Positions 51,325 to 59,628 of a DNA stretch of 64,000 bases are shown piece by piece. The first letter of the stretch is position 1. The number at the start of each line of letters is the position of its first letter. Source of the DNA: Mycolicibacterium psychrotolerans (GTDB lineage Bacteria; Actinomycetota; Actinomycetes; Mycobacteriales; Mycobacteriaceae). Below the pieces are notes generated by a model, which saw only the letters and a program-made list of their open reading frames with translations, had not been told where the DNA came from and did not search any database. The stretch lies in NCBI RefSeq assembly GCF_010729305.1, contig NZ_AP022574.1:4898001-4962000 (forward strand), read 5' to 3'. Made by a program: the position numbers and the translations under genes.

Positions 51325-52329
51325 GTGGCGTTCAACAACCGAAACCGCAGCCTGCTCAGCCTCGTTCACCACAGCGACCGCGACCTGCACTACCTGCTGG
51401 ACCTCTCGCGCGACCTCAAACGCGCGAAATACTCGGGGCTGTCCCGCCCCACACTCACGGGCAAGAACATCGCGCTCATCTTCGAGAAGTCGTCGACCAG
51501 GACACGGTGCGCGTTCGAGGTGGCCGCCTACGACGAAGGCGCCCACGTCACCTACATCGACCCGGCCTCGTCGCAGATCGGGCACAAAGAGTCGATGAAG
51601 GACACCGCGCGCGTGCTGGGCCGGATGTACGACGCGATCGAGTACCGCGGCGCCGGCCAGTCCATCGTCGAGGAGCTGGCCGAGTACGCCGGTGTGCCCG
51701 TGTTCAACGGTCTCACCGACGAGTTCCACCCCACTCAGATGCTCGCCGACGTCCTGACGATGACCGAGCACTGCCCGAAACCGTTGACCGACATCTCTTT
51801 TGCCTTCGTCGGCGACGGCAGGAACAACGTCGCGAATTCGCTGCTGCTGGTCGGCGCGAAGCTGGGTATGGACGTGCGCATCGGCGCGCCGCAAGAGCTG
51901 ATGCCGCACGCCGACCACGTGTCGATGTGCGAGGAGTTCGCGGCGGCCTCCGGTGCGTCGATGACCATCACCGACGATCCGCTGAAGGCGGTCAGCGGAG
52001 TGGACTTCATCTACACCGACGTGTGGGTGTCCATGGGCGAGCCGCTCGACACCTGGGGCAGGCGCATCGACCTGCTGCTGCCGTTTCAGGTCAACACCGG
52101 ACTGATGACCGCCGCGGGCAACCCGCGCGTGAAGTTCATGCACTGCCTGCCGGCCTTCCACAACTGCGAGACCACGCTGGGTGCGCAGATCGCCGAGAAG
52201 TATCCCCACCTGCGCAACGGAATCGAGGTCACCGAGGAGGTGTTCGAGAGCCCCGCGAACATCGCTTTCGAGCAGGCCGAGAACCGTATGCACACCATCA
52301 AAGCGGTGCTCGTCTCGGCGTTGACCTGA
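51325..52329 (+). CDS. arcB: Catabolic ornithine carbamoyltransferase
   Basis: A 334-residue transcarbamoylase. Carbamoyl phosphate binds through S57-T58-R59-T60-R61 (SSTRTR) and HPTQ; ornithine through the DVWVSMGE loop and HCLP near residue 274. Citrulline is split phosphorolytically to ornithine and carbamoyl phosphate. GTG start nine bases after the arcA stop, with AAGGA as ribosome site. Length, close to 335, is that of catabolic enzymes, longer than mycobacterial anabolic ArgF. Confidence 0.92.
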   Translation: MAFNNRNRSLLSLVHHSDRDLHYLLDLSRDLKRAKYSGLSRPTLTGKNIALIFEKSSTRTRCAFEVAAYDEGAHVTYIDPASSQIGHKESMKDTARVLGRMYDAIEYRGAGQSIVEELAEYAGVPVFNGLTDEFHPTQMLADVLTMTEHCPKPLTDISFAFVGDGRNNVANSLLLVGAKLGMDVRIGAPQELMPHADHVSMCEEFAAASGASMTITDDPLKAVSGVDFIYTDVWVSMGEPLDTWGRRIDLLLPFQVNTGLMTAAGNPRVKFMHCLPAFHNCETTLGAQIAEKYPHLRNGIEVTEEVFESPANIAFEQAENRMHTIKAVLVSALT

Positions 52330-53249
52330 TGCGGATCGTGATCGCCCTCGGCGGCAACGCGCTCCTTCGCCGGGGCCAGCCGATGACCGCCGAGAACCAG
52401 CGCGAGAACATCGCCGCCGCCGCCGAGCGCATCGCGGCCGTCACGCCGGGCAACGAGATCGTCGTCGCCCACGGCAACGGCCCGCAGGTCGGCCTGCTGG
52501 CACTGCAGAGTTCCGCCTACCACGATCTCGGGCACGGGGTCGAGCCGTACCCGCTCGACGTGCTGGGCGCCCAGACCGAGGCGATGATCGGCTATGTCAT
52601 CGAGCAGGAACTCGGCAACCTGCTGCCCCCCGACCAGTCGCTGGCGACCGTGCTGACCATGATCGAGGTCGATCCCGCCGATCCCGCCTTCGGCCACCCC
52701 ACCAAACCGATCGGCCCGGTGTACGACCGGGCCACCGCCGAGAGATTGGCAGCCGAAGGTGGGTGGACCATCGCGGCCGACGGGGACATGTTCCGGCGGG
52801 TGGTGGCCAGCCCGAAGCCTCGGCGCATCTTCGAGATCGGACCCATCCGCACTCTCGTCGAGCACGGGACGGTGGTGATCTGCGCCGGCGGCGGGGGCAT
52901 CCCGACGATGTACGACGCCGACGGCACGCTGCACGGTGTGGAGGCCGTCATCGACAAGGACCTCGCCTCCGCCCTCCTGGCCGAGCAGCTCGACGCCGAC
53001 CTGCTGGTGATCGCGACCGACGTCGACGGGGTGTATACCGGATGGGGCACGCCGGAGCAGACGCGACTGGGCCGGGTGACGCCCGACGAACTCGAGCGCA
53101 TGGACTTCGCGGCGGGCTCGATGGGCCCCAAGGTCGACGCCGCGTGCGGGTTCGCCCGCGCCACCGGCTGCGAGGCGGTCATCGGCGCCCTGATCGACAT
53201 CGTCGACATCGTCAAGGGCACAGCGGGAACCCGCGTGACGACGGCATAG
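52329..53249 (+). CDS. arcC: Carbamate kinase
   Basis: A 306-residue amino acid kinase-fold enzyme: ALGGNALL at the N-terminus, AHGNGPQVG, and the CAGGGGIP and IATDVDGVY nucleotide-site strands. It makes ATP from carbamoyl phosphate and ADP, the energy-yielding step of the arc operon. The ATG shares a base with the arcB stop. It ends eight bases before the convergent otsB1 gene, with no obvious terminator between. Confidence 0.93.
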   Translation: MRIVIALGGNALLRRGQPMTAENQRENIAAAAERIAAVTPGNEIVVAHGNGPQVGLLALQSSAYHDLGHGVEPYPLDVLGAQTEAMIGYVIEQELGNLLPPDQSLATVLTMIEVDPADPAFGHPTKPIGPVYDRATAERLAAEGGWTIAADGDMFRRVVASPKPRRIFEIGPIRTLVEHGTVVICAGGGGIPTMYDADGTLHGVEAVIDKDLASALLAEQLDADLLVIATDVDGVYTGWGTPEQTRLGRVTPDELERMDFAAGSMGPKVDAACGFARATGCEAVIGALIDIVDIVKGTAGTRVTTA

Positions 53250-53256
53250 CGCCGGG

Positions 53257-56200
53257 TCACTGGTCGAATTCGACCGTTCCACCGGCGAGCAGCGTCTGCT
53301 GCAAACCCCGGCACTCCACCAGGACCGGCAAGGCGTCGCCGAGCTCCGCAGACAGCGTCGCGCTGCGTCCGATGACGCTCAGCCGCAGTCGATGACCGCG
53401 GTAGCGGAAGGTGAATTCCAGTCTGCCGAGGGCTTTCGGCCACAGCGGCCCCAGCACGATCCGGTCCCGGCGGATCTCCAGACCGGTGAAGCACCGCTGC
53501 AGCAGGTCGATGCTGCCGGTCATCGCCGCCAGGTGAATTCCTTCGGCCGTGGTGCCCTGCTGGGTGTCGACCACATCGGAGGCCAGGGCCTGCGCGAAGT
53601 ACTCCATGGCCTGCGCGCGATTGCCGCGAGCCACCACCCAGGCGTGCACCACCGCGCTCAGCGTGGACCCGTGCGAGGTGCGGGCCTGGTAGTAGTCGAT
53701 GGTCGCCGGGATCTGATCGGGCGTGAATTGGTAGCCGAGCCGTTCGAAGAGCTCGTAGAGCTCGTCGGCGGAGAGCAGGTAGAACAGCATCAGCGCGTCG
53801 GCCTGCTTGGAGGCTTTGTAGTTGTTGGGGCTGTCGTTCTCGGCTTCGAGGATGCGGTCGAGCCGCTGCATGTTCTCGTACCGGGCGCGGTATGCCGCCC
53901 AATCCAGTTCTGCGAGCTTTTCGTAACCCTCGAACTGGCTGATCACCCCGTCGTGGAACGGCACGAACATCCGCCTGCTGACGTCGTCCCAGCGCGCGAG
54001 TTCGTCGTCATCGATGCCGAGACTCTCCAGCAGTGCGAGCCGGTAGTACATCGGGATCCGTTCGAGGGCTTCGAGGGTTCGCGCGATGACCCAGACGGCC
54101 AGCACGTTGCTGTAGGCGTTGTTGTCGATACCGTCGTATTCCTTTCCGGGATAGCCGGAATGGAACTCGTCCGGGCCGATCACCCCGCGGATCACGTAAC
54201 GTTGCCGGTCGTCGTCGAACTCGGCGAGCCTGACCCAGAACCGGCTGATCTCGGCGAGCATCTCCGCGCCGTAGTCGATCAGGAACCCGATGTCGCCGGT
54301 GACCTGATAGTGCTGCCATACGTTGTAGGCGATGGCCAGGCCGATGTGGTGGGCGCGGGCGCTGGCATCGGGATTCCAGTGACCGGACTTCGGATTCAAG
54401 TGCAGGCGTTGACTTTCCTCACGGCCGTCGCTGCCCGACTGCCACGGGAACATCGCGCCGACGTGACCGGCCGCCAGCGCGGCGCGGCGGGCTTCGGGCA
54501 GCCGGCGGTAGCGGTACATCAGCAGCGAACGCGTCACTTTCGGCAGCCGCAGGTTCGTCACCGGGAACACGAACAGCTCGTCCCAGAACACGTGCCCGCG
54601 GTACGCCTCGCCGTGCAGCCCGCGAGCGGGCACCCCCACGTCGAGGTCGGCCGTGTGCGGGGACAGTGTCTGCAGCAGATGCAGCTGGTACAGCCGCACG
54701 ATGCGCAGAAGGTCGGCGTCGCGGCCCATCTCGACGTTGAACCGCTCCCAGAGGTGCGCCCAGGCCATCCGGTGGCCGTGTTCGAGCGCCGCGAAGTCAC
54801 CGGCGCGCTGCAGTTCCCGTTCCGCGGCGACGACGGGCCCCGAGATGCCGTGGTCGCGGCTGGTGAAGACACAGACCACCTTCTCCACTGTGGCCGACTG
54901 TCCGGCGTTCAGGTCCGCGGTGAGACGGTGACCGATACGGTCCTCCTCGGTCAGCGTGGCGCTGTGGGCGGGTGCGCCGCCGTCGGCAAGCCTGTTGCGC
55001 ACCGCAACGGCGATGACGATTCCCGACTCGACGGTTTCTGCGGCGAGCAGCACCGAGTCCTGTGACAGTTCGTGCTTGCCGACGATCTCGAGGTGCCGTG
55101 ACGCCAGGTCGCGGTAGCGATCGACCCCCTGATTCGTCACCGCACCGTCGACCAACGACCGGAATTCGAGTTGTCCCGACCAGTTCAGCGCCTCCACCGT
55201 GGTTTGCAGGGCAGCCACATGCGGTTGGTGCATCGCCACGAACCGCCGCTGGCGCACCCGTGTGGAGCGGCCGTCGGCATCGGTGAACAAGAATTCCCGG
55301 GAAAGGACGGCCCGCCGCAGATCGAGGGTAACCAGGTAGGACGACACATCGACGTCGTCGATGTCGAACCATGGTCCGCCGTCGATCCGGAAGGCCAGGG
55401 CCAACCAGTTCGGCAGATTCACCATGCTCTCGTTGTCGATGGTGACACCCGCCACCGTGTCGGTGAGTCGGTTGTAGATGCCTGCCACGTAGGTGCCCGG
55501 GTAGTGGAACTCCCCGGGCCCGCATTCCGGCGCCGCCCCGCGCACCGCGAGATACCCGTTACCCATGGTGCACAACGCTTCTCGTAATCTCTCGCTCTCG
55601 GGTTGGTAACCGCCGAACGTCATCACCCACGGGTCGTTGAGGCTGTCGTGCTGGACAGTGAGCTGCTCGACGATCTTCCCCAGGAAGTCGCAGACCGCCT
55701 CCGGACCCGCGAGGGTGAGGCGCGCTGACGACCGCCGGTCCCCCGTTTCGGCGCTGCGGACGGCGATGCCGACGCCCTTGTGCCGGATCGCGTCGAAACC
55801 GTCTTCATCGGTCAGGTCGTCGCCGATGTACATCGGCAGCAACAGATCCGCGCCGCCGATGTGCTCGAGGATCCACTCGATGGTCCTGCCTTTGCCCCAT
55901 TCGACATCGGGGCGCAACTCGATGACCTTGCGACCGCCGGTCACGCGGAGGTGGTGGCGCTGCCCGAGGATTCGCACGACCGCCATCACCTCGTCGACCC
56001 GATCGGGCGCCACACCCCGGTAGTGCACCGCGACCGAGAACCTCTTGTCCTCGATGAAGAGTCCGTCGACGGAGGCCAACCGCTGCCGCAACTCATCGCG
56101 CGCGTCCTGCAGGTCGTGCACCGCCGCGGCACCGGCCTCATTGACATGGCGTGTCCCGTCGGGCGCGGTGAGCTCGAACCCGTGACTCCCTGCGTACCAG

Positions 56201-57162
56201 AGACCAGGCACGTCGACCCGAGCCTGAATGTCGGCCAGCGAGCGACCGCTGATGATCGCGACGGGACACCGGGCAGCGAGTGCCTCGAGCGCCTTGTCGG
56301 CGCCGGACACCAGCGTCGCCGAAGCCGGCTCGCCGACGATCTCGGACAGCGTGCCGTCGTAGTCGAGCATCACGACCGGCCGCCGGATCTCCAGCAGCCC
56401 CGCGACCTCGCTGTAGGACTGCAACGCGTCGGCCATCTCCGATGTCCGGCGGAAGCTGTCACGCACTGACACCGCGACTAGGTCGGCGATCACGACATCG
56501 GCTCCGCGCCGGAGCAGCTCATCACCGCGGCCGGTGCGGTCGACGCCGATCACCAGAGCGAATCCCCCGTCGCGGCCGGCGGAGACGCCCGCCGCCGTGG
56601 TGTCGACGGCGACACAGCGACCCGGATGGACCCCGACCCGACGCGCCGCCTCGAGCAGCAAGTCCTCCGGGGGCACGTCGTCGACCTTCGCTGCGAAGGA
56701 GTCGGTGAGCCCGGCCGCGTACAGCACTCGGGCGCTGTGCGGGTTGCGTGAGTACACCGCGGCGGCGATGCCGTCGGCGGCGAGCGTGCGGACCAGATCG
56801 ACGGTCGACTCGAAGACCCCCACCCCGTCGGCGAGCAACACGGCGAACAGCTGCTGCTGACGGTGTTGGAGGCCCTCGACGGTTCCGTCGTGCGGGTCCT
56901 CGGCGCCGCCGGGCGGCAGCGTGACGCCGCGCGAGGCCAGGACCTCGGCCACACCGCGCGACGGGTCGGCGAGGACGCGGCAGTCGTCGTCGGTCAGCGG
57001 GCTGTGGTCCTCGCCCGCGCGGGCGCCGCGGCGCTGCAGGTAGTCGTCGAGGGTCGCGCGCCACGCGGCTGCGTGCAGGGCAGCGGTGTCGGTCACCACG
57101 CCGTCGAGGTCGAAGATCACTGCGTCGTGGTAACGCGGATCCACGAACACCGGCAGCGACAT
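53257..57162 (-). CDS. otsB1: HAD phosphatase / trehalose-phosphatase / GH65 glycoside hydrolase fusion
   Basis: A 1301-residue three-part enzyme matching mycobacterial OtsB1 (Rv2006). Residues ~10-250 are a beta-phosphoglucomutase-like HAD domain (VIFDLDGVVTD), ~280-500 a trehalose-6-phosphate phosphatase-like HAD domain (VMLDYDGTLS, later GDDLTDEDGF), and ~520-1300 a GH65 trehalose/maltose hydrolase or phosphorylase with the catalytic glutamate in GPDEFHSGY. It would dephosphorylate and split trehalose compounds and isomerise the glucose phosphate. ATG follows GAGGAG. The shared upstream region holds two DosR-like boxes. Confidence 0.9.
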   Translation of the reverse strand: MSLPVFVDPRYHDAVIFDLDGVVTDTAALHAAAWRATLDDYLQRRGARAGEDHSPLTDDDCRVLADPSRGVAEVLASRGVTLPPGGAEDPHDGTVEGLQHRQQQLFAVLLADGVGVFESTVDLVRTLAADGIAAAVYSRNPHSARVLYAAGLTDSFAAKVDDVPPEDLLLEAARRVGVHPGRCVAVDTTAAGVSAGRDGGFALVIGVDRTGRGDELLRRGADVVIADLVAVSVRDSFRRTSEMADALQSYSEVAGLLEIRRPVVMLDYDGTLSEIVGEPASATLVSGADKALEALAARCPVAIISGRSLADIQARVDVPGLWYAGSHGFELTAPDGTRHVNEAGAAAVHDLQDARDELRQRLASVDGLFIEDKRFSVAVHYRGVAPDRVDEVMAVVRILGQRHHLRVTGGRKVIELRPDVEWGKGRTIEWILEHIGGADLLLPMYIGDDLTDEDGFDAIRHKGVGIAVRSAETGDRRSSARLTLAGPEAVCDFLGKIVEQLTVQHDSLNDPWVMTFGGYQPESERLREALCTMGNGYLAVRGAAPECGPGEFHYPGTYVAGIYNRLTDTVAGVTIDNESMVNLPNWLALAFRIDGGPWFDIDDVDVSSYLVTLDLRRAVLSREFLFTDADGRSTRVRQRRFVAMHQPHVAALQTTVEALNWSGQLEFRSLVDGAVTNQGVDRYRDLASRHLEIVGKHELSQDSVLLAAETVESGIVIAVAVRNRLADGGAPAHSATLTEEDRIGHRLTADLNAGQSATVEKVVCVFTSRDHGISGPVVAAERELQRAGDFAALEHGHRMAWAHLWERFNVEMGRDADLLRIVRLYQLHLLQTLSPHTADLDVGVPARGLHGEAYRGHVFWDELFVFPVTNLRLPKVTRSLLMYRYRRLPEARRAALAAGHVGAMFPWQSGSDGREESQRLHLNPKSGHWNPDASARAHHIGLAIAYNVWQHYQVTGDIGFLIDYGAEMLAEISRFWVRLAEFDDDRQRYVIRGVIGPDEFHSGYPGKEYDGIDNNAYSNVLAVWVIARTLEALERIPMYYRLALLESLGIDDDELARWDDVSRRMFVPFHDGVISQFEGYEKLAELDWAAYRARYENMQRLDRILEAENDSPNNYKASKQADALMLFYLLSADELYELFERLGYQFTPDQIPATIDYYQARTSHGSTLSAVVHAWVVARGNRAQAMEYFAQALASDVVDTQQGTTAEGIHLAAMTGSIDLLQRCFTGLEIRRDRIVLGPLWPKALGRLEFTFRYRGHRLRLSVIGRSATLSAELGDALPVLVECRGLQQTLLAGGTVEFDQ

Positions 57163-57252
57163 GCTAATTCTCCTCACACCCAAAGGCCCAGTGCCCCATG
57201 TGATCGCCTCGGCGGCGCCGTACAAAAGGGCAGGAAGTCACTCGTTGCGCAG

Positions 57253-57272
57253 TCGGGGACCTTCTGCCCTCG
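57253..57272. promoter_or_regulatory. DosR-like box (distal) between otsB1 and the PEP-synthase gene
   Basis: TCGGGGACCTTCTGCCCTCG keeps the GGGAC core and CCC arm, about 12 of 20 consensus positions. It stands 23 bases from a second, better site, a spacing of about two helical turns that is common for paired DosR sites. Confidence 0.5.
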
Positions 57273-57275
57273 GCA

Positions 57276-57295
57276 TTCGGGACCTTCGGCGCGGC
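57276..57295. promoter_or_regulatory. DosR-like box (proximal) between otsB1 and the PEP-synthase gene
   Basis: TTCGGGACCTTCGGCGCGGC has a perfect TTCGGGAC left half and about 14 of 20 consensus positions. It is about 53 bases upstream of the PEP-synthase start and 114 bases from the divergent otsB1 start. Confidence 0.55.
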
Positions 57296-57348
57296 GCTGT
57301 GGCCCTCGGACGGTACGCGGGCCGGGCAGGAGCGCAGAGGCTGGACCT

Positions 57349-59628
57349 ATGGCTGCTTCACGCGAAGACACATATGTGCGCGACATCTCCACGCTGACGA
57401 TCGCCGACGCCGAAGAGGCGGGCGGCAAGGGCGCGAACATGGGCGAAATGGTCGCCGCCAACCTGCCGGTGCCACCGGGATTCGTGCTGCTGCGCGACTG
57501 CTACCGCGAGTCGATGCGCTCCGGCGGGGTCGACGCGGAGCTCAACGCGTTGCATCGCGAGGCCCTGGAGGCCGCCTCCGACACCGTCGCGCTCACCGAG
57601 CGCTGTGGACGGATGCAGGGCCTGGTGCACAAGGCCGGCGTCAGCGACCCGGTGCGCCGGATGATCCTGGACGCCTACCGCGCGCTGGGACCGGCCTCCG
57701 TGGTGGCGGTGCGGTCCTCGGCGACCGGCGAGGACGGTGCGGACGCATCGTTCGCGGGCATGAACGCGACCCTGACCAACATCACCGGCGAGGACGGGCT
57801 GATCGACGCCGTGGTGCGGTGCTGGATGTCGCTGTTCAGCCCGCGCGTCATCACCTACCGTGCCAGCCGGGGCTTCACCGCCGACCCGGCGATGGCCGTC
57901 GTCGTCCAGATGATGGTCGACTCGGAGAAGGCTGGGGTCGCGTTCACCGCCGACCCCAGCAACGGCGCGCAGGACCGGGTCGTCATCGAGGGCGCCTTCG
58001 GTCTCGGCGAGGTGGTGGTGTCCGGTGAGGTCGAGCCCGACACCTACCTCGTCGCCAAGGACACGCTGGCCCCGCTCGACGTCCGGCTCGGCCACAAGGC
58101 GTTCAAGATCGTCCGCGGCGCCGACGGCCACGACACAACGGTCGACCTCACTGACGCCGAGGCGGATTCGCGGGTGCTCTCCGACGACGAACTGCGCACC
58201 ATCGCCGGGCTCGCGATCGCCACCGAGCGGCACAACGGCTGCCCACAGGACACCGAGTGGGCGATCTCCCGCGGCAAGACCTATCTGGTGCAGGCCCGCC
58301 CGATCACCACACTCGGCCACACCACCCCCGCAGCGGCCGACAAGCACGTGGTGCTCGCCCGCGGGCTGGCCGCGGCGCCGGGCATCGCGTCCGGCAGGGT
58401 CCGGGTGCTCGAGACGCCCGATCAGGGCGAGCGGCTCGAGAAGGGCGAGATCCTCGTCGCGCAGATGACCAACCCCGACTGGCTGCCGACGATTCGCCGC
58501 GCCGCCGCGCTGGTCACCGACACCGGAGGCATGACATGCCACGCCGCGATCGTGGCCCGCGAACTCGGGGTGCCCTGCGTCGTCGGTACCCGCACCGCGA
58601 CCCGCGATCTGCACGACGGCACCGTGGCGACGGTCGACGGGGCGCGCGGGGAGGTGGTGTCGGGTCGGGTCGAGCCCAAGCCGACGGTCTCGGTCACCGA
58701 CCGCAGCGCTGCGGCTCCGGTGCCCAGCGAGGTCACCGGCACCCGCGTGTATGTCAACCTCGCGATGCCTGAGTCCGCCGAATCCGTTGCGGCACAACCT
58801 GTCGACGGCGTCGGCCTGCTGCGGGCCGAGTTCATGCTGACCGAGGCGCTCGGCGGCCGCCATCCGCGCGACCTGATCGCGCACGGCGAGCAGAGCACCC
58901 TGGTCGACAAGATGGTGGCTTCGGTCGGGCGGATCGCGGCGGCCTTCGGCACGCGCCCGGTGGTGTACCGGGCCACCGACTTCCGCAGCAACGAGTTCCG
59001 CGGACTGGTGGGCGGCGAGGCCTACGAGCCCGTCGAGCACAACCCGATGATCGGCTACCGCGGCTGCTACCGGTACGTGTCCGAACCCGACCTGTTCGCC
59101 CTCGAACTCGAAGCGCTGGCGCGCGTGCGTGAGCAGTCACCCAACGTCACGTTGATGATCCCGTTCGTGCGCACCCGCTGGGAGCTCGAAGCCTGCCTGG
59201 AACTGGTCGACGCCAGTCCCCTGGGGCGGCAGCGGGGCCTGCACCGGTGGGTGATGGCCGAGGTGCCCTCGGTGGTGCACTGGCTGCCCGAATACATCGG
59301 GATGGGCATCGACGGGGTCTCCATCGGCAGCAACGACCTGACGCAGCTGGTGCTCGGCGTCGACCGCGATTCCGACGTGTGCGCCGAGCTGTTCGACGAA
59401 TCAGATCCGGCCGTGCTGGACGCGATCCGTCAGATCATCGGCACCGCGAGGCGGATGGGGATAACCTCCTCGCTGTGCGGCCAGGCGCCGTCGACCAATC
59501 CCGCGTTCGCCGAGCATCTGGTCCGGATGGGTATCACGTCGGTGTCGGTCAACCCCGACGCGGCAGCGTCCGCCCGGCGCGTGATCGCCGCCGCCGAGCG
59601 ACGGGTCCTTCTCGAAGCGGCGCGGTGA
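57349..59628 (+). CDS. Phosphoenolpyruvate synthase-like enzyme
   Basis: A 759-residue PEP-utilising enzyme: ATP-grasp-like domain with GGKGANMGEM and RSSATGEDGADASFAG (about 20-140), the swivelling domain with catalytic H398 in GGMTCHAA, and the C-terminal barrel ending in the catalytic C710 (SSLCGQAPS). It should convert pyruvate and ATP to PEP, AMP and phosphate, opposing pyruvate kinase, and could support gluconeogenesis on the acids made from amines. Slightly shorter than E. coli PpsA. Start at ATG 57349; the stop overlaps the ATPase start. Confidence 0.87.
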   Translation: MAASREDTYVRDISTLTIADAEEAGGKGANMGEMVAANLPVPPGFVLLRDCYRESMRSGGVDAELNALHREALEAASDTVALTERCGRMQGLVHKAGVSDPVRRMILDAYRALGPASVVAVRSSATGEDGADASFAGMNATLTNITGEDGLIDAVVRCWMSLFSPRVITYRASRGFTADPAMAVVVQMMVDSEKAGVAFTADPSNGAQDRVVIEGAFGLGEVVVSGEVEPDTYLVAKDTLAPLDVRLGHKAFKIVRGADGHDTTVDLTDAEADSRVLSDDELRTIAGLAIATERHNGCPQDTEWAISRGKTYLVQARPITTLGHTTPAAADKHVVLARGLAAAPGIASGRVRVLETPDQGERLEKGEILVAQMTNPDWLPTIRRAAALVTDTGGMTCHAAIVARELGVPCVVGTRTATRDLHDGTVATVDGARGEVVSGRVEPKPTVSVTDRSAAAPVPSEVTGTRVYVNLAMPESAESVAAQPVDGVGLLRAEFMLTEALGGRHPRDLIAHGEQSTLVDKMVASVGRIAAAFGTRPVVYRATDFRSNEFRGLVGGEAYEPVEHNPMIGYRGCYRYVSEPDLFALELEALARVREQSPNVTLMIPFVRTRWELEACLELVDASPLGRQRGLHRWVMAEVPSVVHWLPEYIGMGIDGVSIGSNDLTQLVLGVDRDSDVCAELFDESDPAVLDAIRQIIGTARRMGITSSLCGQAPSTNPAFAEHLVRMGITSVSVNPDAAASARRVIAAAERRVLLEAAR

